NCBI GenBank assembly: GCA_025331565.1
Contig: JAFREQ010000015.1
Span: forward strand, 372,001 to 436,000
DNA length: 64,000 nt
DNA from: Holacanthus passer
Lineage: Eukaryota; Chordata; Actinopteri; Pomacanthidae
Direction: 5' to 3'
A program made the position numbers and the translations under genes. Below, one piece after another: positions 24,600 to 37,300 of the stretch (position 1 is the first letter of the stretch; each line of letters opens with the position of its first letter). Under the pieces are notes generated by a model. The model saw only the letters and a program-made list of their open reading frames with translations. It ran no database searches and was not told where the DNA came from.

Positions 24600-25925
24600 C
24601 AGAAAATATCACATGATGCATGCCATGCAGAAACGTCTTACATATGCACCACAAGAGGTTCCTTGAGGTACTTTGGTATGTTTTTTTCAATTCCCATGCA
24701 CCATGTCTGCAGTTGTACTGTTTGTTAACAGGTTTGTGCTTCTTGAATTGACTTGTGTTAAGGTATATACAGCTCTAAAGCTGACATAAGGGTCTGTTCT
24801 GCTTTATCACATTGTCTCGAAGCCCGGTGTCAAAATCTTCTCAAGAATTTAAATCTCAAGAACTTCATTGTTTCATTTCCATGTTTATATGTTGCATATT
24901 TGTACTACAATACTGTGTGTAATCAAATAACCACACAGTAATTCTGGGGCCAGTGTAGAAGAACTGAACATATTCCACAGGGAGTGTGAGGAACTGGGGG
25001 TCAACAGGGGCCCAGGAGCTTATTTTTCCTCCAGGACTGTGTAACAGGTGACTCTGGCCATAGGTAGTTCAAGATAAGGGAGTTGGAATTTCGTTGAAAA
25101 TGAAGTCTTTATAAGCACAGTCGACTCTGAACCCACTGCTGGTCATCCTGGGCTGATCGGTGTGGGGTCAGTACAGCCTTCTGCAGTCTCTCTCTCTGTA
25201 TTGAGAGAAATGCTTTTCTGAAGTGCAGTGCCATTATGGACGCCTGAGGCAATGTCCACACTAATTTTAAAACAGAACTTTAAAATGAAAACGATATCCA
25301 TCCAGATAGCACCGTATCAGAAATAATCTGCATCCAGGCTATACCAAAAAAAATGCATATCACATGACCAGTCACACAAACTCTGCAAGCTGGTGTTTGG
25401 TGTTTGCCTCCAGCACATGTAGACAGCAGTAACATGATAAAATCTTGTTGTGTAGAGTTTATCTATCTATCCATCTATCTATTGATCTGTAGCTCTATAG
25501 ATAGATAGATGTACATGGTTACGTATATCTATATCTGTCTATACATATATTGATATTGATCTTTGATTTCTTCTAGAACAGGGTCATGTTGTAACAGCGT
25601 GACCCTGGGTGTCGGCATTATTGCTTCCAGAAGTCTAGGTTTTCACCTGTCCGGATTAAAATGCAATCCCAGAGTTTTCAAGCTAAAACAGGATCAGCAG
25701 TGTTTCCAAAACTCTTTGTTTTAGGGGTCTTAAAACGCCCTAGTGTGGACGCTAGGTGTAACACAACATAGCAAAAAGTTCTGCATTTTGAACTGAAAAC
25801 ATGTTTGTGTGGATGTAGCCTGATTCAATCATCTACAACCAAAGCCTGTTTTCAAGCTTTGTTACCTGAGCTGCACTCATGTATCAGCAATGCCTTCCTT
25901 TTTGCATTTTGCCTTTAGCTAAGTT
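24600..25925. repeat. duplicated block, copy A (interrupted)
   Basis: Two parts match copy B at 27150-27890. An imperfect part lies near 24610-24705 (CACCACAAGAGGTTCCTTGAGG). A nearly identical part runs about 24883-25247 and includes TTCTGGGGCCAGTGTAGAAG and GGGCTGATCGGTGTGGGGTC. The match resumes weakly at 25824-25925 after a transposon insertion. The sequence between the two matched parts differs from copy B. No conserved reading frame is shared, so this is a non-coding duplication or an unclassified repeat family. Confidence 0.8.
25248..25820. mobile_element. MITE inserted in duplicated block copy A
   Basis: The left end GGCAATGTCCACAC and the right end, read in reverse (GGCTACATCCACAC), form imperfect terminal inverted repeats. 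Internal AAAATGAAAACG and 'GTCCACACTA'-type motifs recur in inverted orientation. A TGA flanks both sides (25245-25247 and 25821-25823). Copy B lacks these 573 bases at the equivalent site (after 27781) and so acts as the empty site. It carries an internal TATC/TAGA tetranucleotide tract at about 25460-25510. No transposase frame is present. The superfamily is uncertain. Confidence 0.8.
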
Positions 25926-27149
25926 TGTTAATGATTTAGTCCAAAATTCAAAAATGTTCCATTTGAAAATAATGTGAAACAGAGAAAATAAGCAAGTCCT
26001 GACACTTAAGAAACCAGAGAATATTGCTCATGTTTGGCTGATACAATGACTGAAACAATTCATTGATCATCTAATTTTAATTAGTAAGTGATGGGGCCAA
26101 ACATCCCAACATTCTCCTTAGATGGAGTAAAGCAATGAAGAGACCCTAAAAGTCAAGATCACTTTTATACAAACTGATTATTTATTTCAACTCATCATTC
26201 ATTTTACCTTTAGGTCAGTATGAAATATGTACAATATGGCTTAATAAAGAACTGTGGTTGGAAACTAATTGTTTAGGCTCTGGCACATCTGTCATAACAG
26301 CTAACAGACACGTCAGGTCTCTGAGTGACTTTAGTGTAACCCCTTGCTGCCACTCCTCCTGGGATGGCCCAATAGGCTCAACTCTCCCCTTGTGTACATA
26401 CATTAGTAGAGTGAACCAGGGGGATGGAGCCAGAGCACTGTGACTTGATCATACACTTCAGTCTTCACACCAGTTAGATTCTCACTGCCAAGCTGCTTTC
26501 CTGTTCCTGAAGTTGGTGTTTGCCTGTTTTTTCCTTTCCTTCAGACTTTATAACGTTCATGGTAAGGTTCAGTTTTTAACCTAGTTTTGTTGCCTGTTAT
26601 CTTTTCATTAATGTGCAGCGTGGTGTGTATGATGGATGTCCCGGGGGTCCCTGCAGGCTCCTGTACATGTGAGAGGCACAGTGTGTTCATGTATGTTACT
26701 AACACTGAATGGTGGCTATATTTGGCCACTTTCTCTCTGCTTTTGCTGGGATGCTTTTAGTTCACTGTCTAGGGTTTTTTTTTATTCACTGAGTCAGTGA
26801 TAGAGTCACATGAAGATAGACATGCAGCATAGTTACAGTGTGTGGCTCACACTCCAGCCTCCACATGTCAGCATGCAGGATTTACTGTGGGATGTACAAG
26901 TGAGCCGATGGACGCTTCAGTATCTTTTGAAACTTTCTGAATATATTTGTGAAGTTAACCAAGAACTGAATTATATCAGTGCCAAAGAATTATGTGATCA
27001 AATGGTTTAAAAAGTTTTTGATTAACAGACAAATAATCTGCCACTTTTTTGCAAGTAAAAAGTAAAATAGCTGAGTTGTTAAATTGTTCAATTATTTTTT
27101 TTCTTGCAAAAACTGCCAACATTCTTTGGTTCCAGTTTCTCCAATGTGA
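25926..27149. other. spacer between duplicated blocks, decayed MITEs
   Basis: Segments at about 25935-26085 (AAGAAACCAGAGAATATTGC, reversed) and 27000-27150 (AACTGCCAACATTCTTTGG) look like decayed members of the GCTGCAACGATTAGTC MITE family. No gene was recognised. Confidence 0.45.
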
Positions 27150-27890
27150 TGATGTGCTCTTACATGATTTTTGCTCATAGCCATGCACAGACTTCTTACA
27201 CATGCACCACAAGAAGTTGGTGTTTTCTTCACTTCCTTGAGGTGCTTTGCTAGGTTTTTTTTCCCATCCTGTGCACCACGTATGGCTAAAGACAGGAAGG
27301 GGAGGTGCAGCAAAATTGGAGTTCCATATAAATGAGTTAGGACAAAGCTGGATTACCAACTGGGCAAAATGGCCACCTCCCCTGCAAAGCACCAGTGTTC
27401 AGTTCACCAGTTCACCAGTGTGTATATCGCATATTTGTACTACAATACTGTGTGTAATCAAATAACCACACAGTAATTCTGGGGCCAGTGTAGAAGAACT
27501 GAACATATTCCACAGGGAGTATGAGGAACTGGGGGTCAACAGGGGCCCAGGAGCTTATTTTTCCTCCAGGACTGTGTAACAGGTGACTCTGGCCATAGGT
27601 AGTTCAAGATAAGGGAGTTGGAATTTCGTTGAAAATGAAGTCTTTATAAGCACAGTCGACTCTGAACCCACTTCCTGCCGTCCTGGGCTGATCGGTGTGG
27701 GGTCAGTACAGCCTTCTGCAGTCTCTCTCTCTGTATTGAGAGAAATGCTTTTCAGAAATGCAGCGGCATTATGTACTCCTGAATCAACCACAACCAAAAC
27801 CTGTTTTCCAAGCTGCTTCACCTCCTGAGCCCGTCTTGTTGTCGTATCAACTGTGTATCTATTTTTGCATTTTGCAGGATACCAGCAGCA
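27150..27890. repeat. duplicated block, copy B (uninterrupted)
   Basis: The partner of copy A, about 2.5 kb downstream in the same orientation. The core at about 27419-27780 is nearly identical to 24883-25247, with scattered single-base differences and a few small changes. An 88-codon minus-strand frame (27555-27821) crosses it but is not preserved in copy A, so I do not call it a gene. Confidence 0.8.
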
Positions 27891-28480
27891 AAGAAGTTAT
27901 GTAATGAGATGATTTCAAATGTTTTTGTTATGTCTGAAAGTCAAGCAATGCAAAGATTCACCTCTGGGAAATTGCGACAGACATTTTTCAGTTTGATCTG
28001 CAGATTGACCAGAGAATAGACACTCGTTTTTCATTATAATATTATCACAATATTAGCATAATATTTTTGACGTTCAAATTGATCGCAGGTGAAACATTTA
28101 CCAGCATGGGTCAAAAAACTCCTCATCACATCTGAAAATCAGCAGTAACCTTTCTGTCACTTTCTTCCAAATCCAGGCTGTTTTCGAGTATTCTCCTCCA
28201 GTTTGGCTTTCGCACAGCAGTAGTCGGTAGGCAGTCTAAACGTTCCCCTAACAGTTAATCTCTTTACACAAAAGGCCACTTTGTTATGGCAGCTGCTTTG
28301 CTACAAAATGCAAATCTGTTACTACATGTTTTCTAAATTCTTTCTTTGCATCCTTTCGAAGATCCCTCGCAAGTTTCATTCCCTCGTCTCAGTTTGTCGA
28401 ATTCTCAGAGAGCAAACGGTCGATTTTGTGTTCTTACTTTTTACCTCGCAGCAGGTCACGCACAAAGACTGAGGAATTGT
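27891..28480. other. flank upstream of first slc6a9-like exon
   Basis: Starts with another decayed MITE-like stretch (to about 28060) and becomes less AT-rich toward 28200. It may include distal promoter sequence. No gene was recognised. Confidence 0.4.
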
Positions 28481-28815
28481 TTTGAACGTGGCCAAAGGGA
28501 CAAGTAACTAAAAAGTGTTGCCTTGCCTCCCCCTTCCCCACTCCTCTCCTCCCCTCCACCCCTCTCTGCCTGTCACATGTTCTTTTCACAGCATAGAAAA
28601 GTTTCTGGATTAGGGCAGAATTAACACAAAGCAGCGACGCCACTCCAGCGACACAGAAGAGGCACGAGGGGGACCGAGACACTCGAGCGAACGCCACCTC
28701 AGAAAACTTCAAACTCTGATAGCGAGAGACGGACGAGTCCATCCCAGAGAGAGAGAGAGAGGCAGAGAGACGGCAGCAGAGAGGCAGGGGATCTTTGCCG
28801 ACAAGGTCCTGAAGG
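28481..28815 (+). promoter_or_regulatory. slc6a9: promoter/5' leader of slc6a9-like exon A
   Basis: A pyrimidine-rich tract (28520-28570) changes abruptly to a GA-rich, CpG-containing leader ending in (GA)n at 28746-28760. There is no TATA box. The tract ending TTCTTTTCACAG (AG at 28590-28591) also reads as a strong 3' splice acceptor. The leader may therefore begin either by initiation here or by splicing from an upstream non-coding exon. No ATG precedes 28816 after that point. Confidence 0.5.
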
Positions 28816-28845
28816 ATGGAAGAGAAGCAGTTTGCCGGGATCCTG
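28816..28845 (+). CDS. slc6a9: alternative first coding exon A of a GlyT1-like glycine transporter
   Basis: The ATG (context AAGGATGG, close to the Kozak ideal) encodes ten residues, MEEKQFAGIL, and then meets a consensus donor GTAAGT in phase 0. Mammalian GlyT1a likewise has a ten-residue specific N-terminus ending in a Gly-X-Leu, joined to a shared second exon. That shared exon and the twelve-helix Na+/Cl--dependent transporter body are not in this window. The call rests on length, ending, phase, a second matching exon at 46349 and the neighbouring klf17. The exon is too short for proof by itself, and another gene with alternative 5' exons cannot be excluded. It would encode only cytoplasmic N-terminal residues, which in this family affect trafficking or regulation rather than transport. 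Confidence 0.6.
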
Positions 28846-31800
28846 GTAAGTTTGACTTTTTCGGTGAACACACACATTTCTAAACGCAGATATACAAACA
28901 CACAGAGATGCCATACATGGTGTCTGAGTTCAGTGGTGGGATGCAGCTGCTGGACCACCAGTTGAGTCACTCTCCCCTTTTCCCCCCTTTTATTTTCTGA
29001 TTTCGTGTGTTTTTCCTTTTTATATCCTCTCTTTAGAAACACTCAAAAGCAAAGGGTTGTGCTCACAATTTCTACTTTTAAGAATGCCTTCTTAACCTGG
29101 AAACACTTTTTACCATTTCGTCTTGCCCCAAATTACCCAAAACCCTAATCTTGTTTATCTTTAGAGCAACAATGTGTTTGCTCTGACTGATAAGCCTGCA
29201 GCGATCATTGTGTTTGTGTTGAAGTGGCGAGCAGAGCTGTCATCGCCTGCTGTTAACCACGGCACTGCTAAGCACACATCATCCACTCAATGCCGTCCCA
29301 AAAGTCCCCGAAAGGTGTCTTTACATGCGACTTCCCTCTCATCCTTCAGCTCTATTTTCACAGCACCACATCTGATCTTTGCATCTGCGGCAAACAATAA
29401 ACATGTTTTCAGCGTTCGTCGGCTGCTGATAAGAGATGAGGCCAAGAGGTAAACGTGTCAGTGTCGGGCCTGCGCCGCTGGTGAAGCTTTAAATAGAGGT
29501 TTGGCGTCATTGGCAGTCAGGTCACTTCTCTCTCTCTCCTTCCCTTCAGTCCAAGTTCTTCAGTCCGTCTTGAGACGGCGATAAACAAACTCAGAGCTCC
29601 AACTCTCCGCTGACATTCTCGCTCATTTGAAGCCTCGCTTTCCTCCCCGATGGTATTTTTTTTTCTTCTTCTTCTTCTGCTGTGTCCTTTTGAGATGCAT
29701 ATCCACGTTAAAATGCACACACGCCGTCTGAACTTAAGAAGGGGGGGACGTTATCAGTCCTGCCCGCTCTCTCCTCTCGCTCTCTCGCAACATTTGAAGG
29801 CGGTTGGAGGATGGAGATTTGAGCCTTGTTCTCAGAACTTCTTTGTGTGTGTTTGTGTGCGTTTTTCAGCTCAGTGACAGATTGCCAATCAGTCTTTTGC
29901 GTAGTTAGGCACTGCTGGAGAGTTACATAAAAAAAAGTTCTGCAAGCTCAGATATGGCTGTTTATGGGATTCAAGTCTAATTAAATGATAGTCAGAAGGT
30001 GGATTTGAATTGTTTCCCCATGGAAGAGGTTCTGTTTTGGATGTGGGCCTGTTTATGAGGGCTGCACTCCATTCAGGAGCTGTGCCTTGTTGGTAAGGCC
30101 TGGACGAAAGGATCAGGTGGACAGTTGCAACACAGACCTTTTCTCTTGTCGTTAACCATTGTTAACTGTAGCTGCTCCTGAGCTCCATTTGTTGTGCAGC
30201 TAACCACAAGGAGTGTTGGCATGTACACCGCTGATAGCGGTTGGCTTGAACAACTTCTAGTTGACTAGTTGGTATTTATTACTAGAGCACAGAGGTACTC
30301 TGTAGTCACTATATTGCTGACCCTCACACACTCAGTGGTGTTTCTGCAGGTAAAGAGGATGTGCCATCTGTCGAGACTCCTCACAGCCACTTGGGGCGTG
30401 TAGGCCAACGATGAGTGAATGTACCAACTTAAAAAAAAATGCAGTAAAAGCTTTTAGTATTTGAGTGTCACTGTGTGAGTTCATGAGGTGTTTTGCGTCT
30501 GACTGCACCTTCTCAAAAACAGAGAATACAAGCGCAGCTTATCGTTCGATATCACCAAAATAAAAGCTGAAGTTCAGTCCTTCAGTTGAAAGTTTAAAAG
30601 GTGCCATCAGTCAGCGGATGTTACTGACTCAAATGTTGGCAAGCAACAAAAAGGTGTAATGCATTCTATATCACACTTGATGGCGAGCTGCACTTTTGGC
30701 ATAATTACGCTGTATTATTCCTTTGAGATGCTCATAACCACATATCAGTCCTGCTTTCTCAGCCAGAGCCTCCTCTTATCACTAAAATAAATGATTGCTT
30801 ATTTAATTTGGCTGAAGGCATCACAGCAGCCGGTGAAGAATTTGTTTGCTCTCGAAATCGGAAGGTTTTTGTTCGACACATAGTTCTTTCTTTAAGGCCA
30901 GTTCACTTGATTTGGCAGCGAATACTAAATGAAAAAGCCATTAAAATTGACACACAGAAGAAGCCGTGTTACTCAACCTTAATTAGAAAAGAAAAGTTGG
31001 ATTTAGTAATTAAGAACTTTAAAGTAGGCTCAGATGCAGGCACAACTGTACAGTCCAAACAATTAGGGCATGAAGCCGTGCTCCTTTCTCTCTGAGCTCT
31101 TGCTTTCGTACCATTTGCCCGTCACTCGCTTTTCCTCAAAAAGTAGGCCAGAGGTTAGAGTGTAACAGACACACATGTCCTATCTATGAAGGTAAACATG
31201 GCACAGAGCTGCGGCCCGATTGTACAACAGCTCCGGCAGACAACTGCTCATGCACTACTTACACACAGCTCGCCTCTTGTGATTGGTCGCTTCTCATGGC
31301 TGGGACCGTTGTCTTCGGCAGCGGCAGACAGTGATGTCAGTCGTGGCTTGGAGACATCAACAAAGAGTGAAAGAAAGTGTGTGTGTGTGTGAGAGAGAGA
31401 GGGAGCGAGAGAGAATTACGGACAGAATCTTCAACCTTGCTCTCCCGTCGCCAACTGTCACCTCAGTGTTTATTCCCTTCCTCCCTCTCCTCGAGCTCCT
31501 CTCTGTCTTCCTCCTCATCCATCTTTTCACATTTATAAAAAGGACTTGATGATTTTCATTTCATGTCTAATCATCTTTGTCTCTGTTTGGAGCAGAAAGT
31601 GTCCTTTCCTGGTGTGTGTTTCTCAACACAGTTCAACTTTTTTTTTTTTTGCAACTCCCTGCCTTTTCTTTACAGTCTGGTTAAATTTATTTATGCCGGT
31701 CCAGATGGTTGGTGGATGGACCCGTCACCGTAAATCTCGTGACACACAAGGCGCTCGCTTCCTGCTACCGCTTGGCTCGGCTGGTAGCCTTCTGCCGGGA

Positions 31801-33204
31801 CTCTTTCTGCCCAAACTTAATTCCCCCTGCTCGTTCAGGGCGTTCAAAAGGAGCCCTCCTCTCCTCAATCTTCCTGCACTGTCTTTGACTTGCCCTGGAA
31901 GCCGCCACTTCCACTGAGCGGATGAGCAGATGGTGCCCTGGCACTAGTTTGTAGCGGACGGATAGCTGTCTCTTTGTTTTCACTCCTTAGTTACTTCTTT
32001 TGGGCTCGTCTTTAAAATGTCTGCTGTTTGGGTGGATGTATAGGCAGGAGGAGTGGGCGAAGGAGGAGCCGGACTGAGGTTTTGATTATTTGTCTTCCGA
32101 GCGCTGCATTCATATGTCTGGCTGTGCAGACCACTGCTGCCCCTCCATCACCATGAAGGCCAAATGGAGGACAAGGTCACTGAAGACTGGCCTCTGATCA
32201 AAGTTTAATGTTGGCAAGTCCTTTAATGTTACTCTCTTACTTTCCACCCATGATCTGTTTGCAGTTGGACATTTAAATTTAACCTCTTGATCCTGGATAT
32301 TTTGACACTTTCCCTTGAGTAACTGCAGCAGTAACGTGACAGGATACATTACACACATTATATAGAGTGTTCTCTAATAATCATTCTTGAAGTTATGACA
32401 CAGTGGATTTTTTTCACTATTGCACAATTGAATTACACTTCTGGTTCAGGATCTCAAAAAAAAAAAAAAAAAAATTATAAACTAAAAGCACCTTTATTTT
32501 CACCTGATTTGGGCCATAACCTAGGATTGTCCTGAGCAAGTTTCTCAGGTCCATCTGAATCTTTTAATATTGAGTGTCTGCCGATACAGAATCCAGTGCT
32601 TATAATTACCTAAGTGACTATTAAATATGTATCTGACACAATGAAATACCAGCTATAGGCTTCTTAATCTGACATGCCTTTTTCACAAGCTTCCTGATAC
32701 AAACACTGGAGGTCCTCGTTCACAACTATGAAGCTAATCACCTTGAATTATTGGTGCGATATGAATCAAACAGCGAGAACGTGACTCCCAGCTCAGAGTG
32801 TTTTGCCAGATGAAATGTGTCACTTGCGGTGTACCGTGTTGTTTCAGAGTTCCACCCTTGCAAAGAATCTGCGGCCGAGAACACGCAAATCAATCAGCGC
32901 TGGCTAACAATGAGAAGCTACCTGAATGTTCTGTACGCTGCTCATGAGAAATGATGAGTGATAACAGACATACAGTAGAGTTTAGTAAACAAAGGATTTG
33001 ATTTTGATTGACTTTATTTTAGCTGTCACTCATCCACATCCATTTAAGGATGCCGGTATCAGCCCCGATGCCGGCCCTTAGGATCGGCTAGGGACATCTC
33101 TGCGATAAAGGCATTTGAGATAAGAGAGTGTTCTCTGTTGCCTGCATGCACAATTATTATCAATTAATCTGCCATGGATATTTTTCCCTTTGTCTGGCAA
33201 GTTT
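28846..33204 (+). other. slc6a9: intron after exon A, proximal part
   Basis: Donor GTAAGT at 28846. No coding exon was recognised. The regions 29200-29880 and 31180-32100 are richer in CpG and pyrimidine tracts than the surroundings and could be regulatory. Poly-T at about 31637-31650 and poly-A at about 32456-32474 are noted. Confidence 0.45.
31377..31414. repeat. (GT)n(GA)n compound microsatellite
   Basis: A GT tract passes directly into GAGAGA with one interruption. Confidence 0.9.
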
Positions 33205-34135
33205 ATATATGTAGCACCTTTCAGCAATTCAAAGTGCACAAGACAATAAAAGCAGAGAAGCACATTATAAAACAAGACATTAAGAAGCAAAAAGCAAAGT
33301 GAAGATAAAATATGAATAAAATATAATAAGACTTAAATGAAGTTGCAGTGCAGTCAAAAATAATTAAAATAGTTCAAATAAGTTAAAATAATTTAATAAA
33401 AGGCAGCTCAAAAAAAGTGAGCGTTTCAGCAGACATATAATTTTGTGAGAGTGTGTTTCAGTTATACGGAGCATAAAAACTGGAAGCTGCTTCTCCATGT
33501 TCAGTTCTGATCAGTCCCGGATCATTTGTACTGTGTCAGTATATCACAAATGTATTTTGGCCGTAGGCCATTCAACGCTTTGTAAACCAACAATAGTATT
33601 TTGAGCTCTATTCTGTGACAGACAGGGAGCCAATGTAAAGACCTCAGAACTGGATCTGCTTTCTTAGTCTTGGCGAGGACCCGAGCAGCAGCATTTGGAA
33701 TCAGCTGCAGTTGTCTGACTGAGACCTGTAGAGATGCTTTTAGAGTAATCGAGTCGACTGAAGATCAATACCTGGACCGGTTTTCCAGATCCTGCAGAGA
33801 CATTGGAATTGCTTGACTTTGTAATTGTTTGAATGTGGCTTTGAAAATTCAGGTCTGAGTCCATGACTACACCCAGATTTCCGACTTTGTCACTGGTTTT
33901 GAACACTAATGACTGAAGCTGGGCGCTGACATTTAATGGCTCCTCCTTGGCTCCAAAAACAACTACCTCAGTTTTATCTGTGTTTATCTGAAGTTTGCTC
34001 AGTGCATTTAACTAGCGCTTGTATGGAGCCATGGTCACCTGATGACTGTAGATCTGTGTGTCATCTGCGTAGCTATAACTATGGTATAGTTTGGTCTATA
34101 CAGAAATAGTGCAAAATGTCCACCACGGCTTCCAG
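33205..34135 (-). mobile_element. 5'-truncated L2/CR1-type LINE, reverse transcriptase C-terminus
   Basis: Read on the minus strand, 34060-34071 encodes the catalytic YADD of a non-LTR reverse transcriptase, within YADDTQIY. Further on come VGNLGVVMDSDLNF (about 33870-33830), a RLDY motif (about 33756) and WLPVCHRIELKILLLVYKAL (about 33630-33575). This is the normal order for the thumb/connection end of such ORF2 proteins. Frameshifts and stops interrupt it, so it is inactive. The A/T-rich tail at 33205-33420 looks like the element's 3'UTR. It lies antisense within the presumed slc6a9 intron. Confidence 0.88.
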
Positions 34136-34224
34136 ACCCTGAGATGATGTCTTCAAAAGTCTTGCTTTGTCCAACCAACAATCTCAAATCCACAAATATT
34201 TCTTCTGTAATGAACAGAAAAGCA

Positions 34225-34370
34225 GCATGTTGCGAAGCTGCAACTAGAACATTTGGATGTTTTCGCTTAAAAATGATCTTAATCAGTAATCAAAATACTT
34301 GCAGATTATATTTTTTCTGTCAATTAACTAATCAGATAATAGACTCAATGTTTCAGTTTTAGTTTCAATT
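34225..34370. mobile_element. decayed GCTGCAACTA-family MITE
   Basis: GAAGCTGCAACTAGAACATT through TCTGTCAATTAACTAATCAG resembles the 9097 family. Boundaries are approximate. Confidence 0.5.
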
Positions 34371-37300
34371 CACCACTTAAATGTACAGTTTTACGTTCGC
34401 TGTTACTTTGGCTGTTTTAAACAGGTTCAACTTGATACAACCCTAACCCCTTGCCCTTGTTTGAAACCAGTTACGTCTGTATGGTCTACAAAAACATTTG
34501 AACAATGCAGTTTCACCAGAACATCCTGCATCTGCAATTATTTTACTTATTATTCTTTTTTTAAGGTGTTGTGTAACAACACGACAACCGTCAATTTATT
34601 AGATCACAGGAATGTGGTTTTGTAAGGCTGTGATTACCTCACAGTTCCGTGCACCTCCAGAGTGGGGGCCTTAGTGTGTTTGTGTGAGTGTGTGGGTGGA
34701 TGTGAGAGACAAAAAAGTGTGTCGCTCGCTGTGTGTGTGTGTGCATGTGCACGCCATTTCCCAGGGGTCGTGTGGCTAATGTGTGCTGTAGGCTGTGAAG
34801 TGGAAACTAAATGGAAAGAAATAGTGGAACCCACAGCCACAACCTCCCTGAGGTCAGGACACGCACGCACGCATGCACACACACACACACACACTCTCAC
34901 ACACATGCACACATAGAAACAGATGACATACTTATATATTAGGTCTACACATATGAATACTACATGAGCGCATATTTTAGATTTCTGCACAAGTACACAC
35001 AGGTAGTACTGCACATTTGCACACTTGCATACCCAGTCTGACTGTTTGACTGTAGAGGAGGTAGGATGGATTCTTCTGACCTTCCTTTTTTTCACATTAT
35101 GAAATAATAATGTTTAGTATCTTAGGGCTGTGACTTTTGCTCAGAAGCTGTGACAAAACTGTGCAGACTCAACTGTGACCCAGGGGCCAATTTTGGACTC
35201 AGAAGGGATGTGTTGAGCCTTTTTTTAAAAAAGTTGGTTCACCCTGGTTTCTTGGTTTGCTTGTAGCCGTGGTCCATGTGCAGGCGGTGAATGATGCCAA
35301 ATATTGGTTATCGCTTATGCCCTCTGGTCTGGCACTGTGTATTGTCAGTGTTAGCCATGTGCTCCACATAACCAGAGCGCACTTATTACAGGTGAAGCTG
35401 GACAATGACTCTCATTCTCTCTATCTCTGATCTTATGTAAGAAACATACTGAGTTGCCAGTCAGCCAGTTTAGTTAACAGCAGTGCTCAGCAACCGTGTT
35501 GACTGCCTCTGGGGCAGGGCGCCAACAAACAGATGTGAACCGGGAGAGAGGAAGAGAAAGAGCCGTGAGGGCAGGTGGAGGGAGAAGAGTCAGACATGAT
35601 TTCTGTTTCGGATTTCACCCCCTGACTGACTGGTTGAATGAGAAGGGGGGAAAAAAATCACAAGCGGCCGTACGGTGCGGAGGCAGCGCCCAACGTCAGC
35701 TTAACAGCAGCCACTGCGGTGAACGTACAATTTAGGGACAAGGGCCACAAATGCCAAACACGTCCACTGCTGGGCACTCTTTAAAAGGTAACCCATCACC
35801 AACCAACCCCCCACCCACACTTGTACGCACACACACACACATGTAGCAAAGAAAAAAAAAGGACTCCATTGTGTTTCAGACCTTTAGATTTCATTTGGAA
35901 AAACCACTCAGGCTGAAAATTTCGTTTTTCTGATTTTCTTCCTCTCCCCTTCTTTTTTCTGGTTTAATGGGTCCCCCTCCCTCCGACTGCACAAAAAATA
36001 CAAGCAAGTTGGAAAAAGGGGACTTCACACTCTTCCTCTCTCGTCCTCTGAAGTCAGTGAAATTATGGACAGGGCTCTGACATTGTGTCCACACAACGGG
36101 ACTCTTAAATCTCCCCCGGTTTCTTTTAGTATTATTATCATTTTCAACGGTTTCCAATTGAACTCTTTTCAAAGGCCTTTTCAGAACCATATTTAGGTAA
36201 TTTGTTGCGCTTGAACCCAACCTGCTCCCTGGCTCTGTGTGTGTATGTGGGAATTGAATGGCAGCTATAAGCCTGGGACGAGGGGGGGTCTGCTTTTCTC
36301 AGGGCCGGACAGCCCTCTCCTGCTTGGTTACACACCTCCCCTGTGTTATTTATCACTTTTCCTCCTCTCTGTTTCTTCCCCTCTTTAGCCCCTTTCAGAC
36401 ATGGAATCTAACATTGCTGGGTTCATCTGTTTAATAAAATCATGGCTTTTTGGCTTTCAAAACATGATGGAAACGTTCCATGTCGACCGTGGTCGAACAT
36501 GACCGGGCTGATACAGATCCAGGTGCAGCGCTGCTGGAGAACAGCTGTTATTTGGAAAATAATGTCATCAAGGAAGAACACACGGCTGCCTCAGCGATGA
36601 AATATCAAACTTTCTGATGTTGACTGCTTATCCTCACAGCTTGACCGCCGACCAGCCACAGTGCTGGGGGGGGGGGGGGACGCTCTCCTTCACTGAACTG
36701 ACCCCACGAGTAGTTTTCAGTCCCACTTACATTTTTCTTATGTATATTATCATTTATGTGGCACAAAACAGTTACAGTTTGGTTTTAAAAAAGGAATGAA
36801 TAATTAAGTTTTGTCTCACATTCCTTATTCCTGTTTTGCTCGTATGCTGTTGATTTTTAGGGGAGGCCATTTGCTGGATTTTCCTCCTATAAGTACTTGG
36901 CATTAATCTAAGTTGAAAAAATATGTGGCTGGTAATGAGATTTCTTGCTTTGTGCCGTCACACTTTGAGGAAAAAAATGAACTTTAAAGCTGCATTATTT
37001 GTTTGGATTTTGATGTTGTTCCTTTCCCACTTTGGGGCAGCAGAACTAACTGCAAGCACAACATTGATGTAGTTGCCAATTGCTTATGTATAGAGCAACA
37101 TTTGCATTCATTTGTGAGTCTTTTTTACACTCGCCTAACAAATAGTCCAATATTCAGCCTTATCTGGCACATTCGCTGCTTAATGGTCCACAATGGTTGT
37201 GCTAATGTAGAAATACTAATTAGTGCAGCTTTAAAAATGCGCTCGGCAAGAGAGGTTGTAGATGAACTGTTCTTTAACCTTGTATTGGCTCATTCACAGC

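Noticed and set aside
27555..27821. 88-codon minus-strand frame in duplicated block copy B
   Set aside because: The frame is not kept in copy A despite near-identical DNA, so there is no sign of protein-level selection.
28434..29042. 202-codon minus-strand frame across exon A
   Set aside because: No recognisable domain. It is generated by the pyrimidine- and GA-rich leader, and the + strand exon with a consensus donor is the better explanation.
34634..35095. 153-codon minus-strand frame
   Set aside because: Largely a translation of GT/CA repeats (Cys-Val and His-Thr runs).
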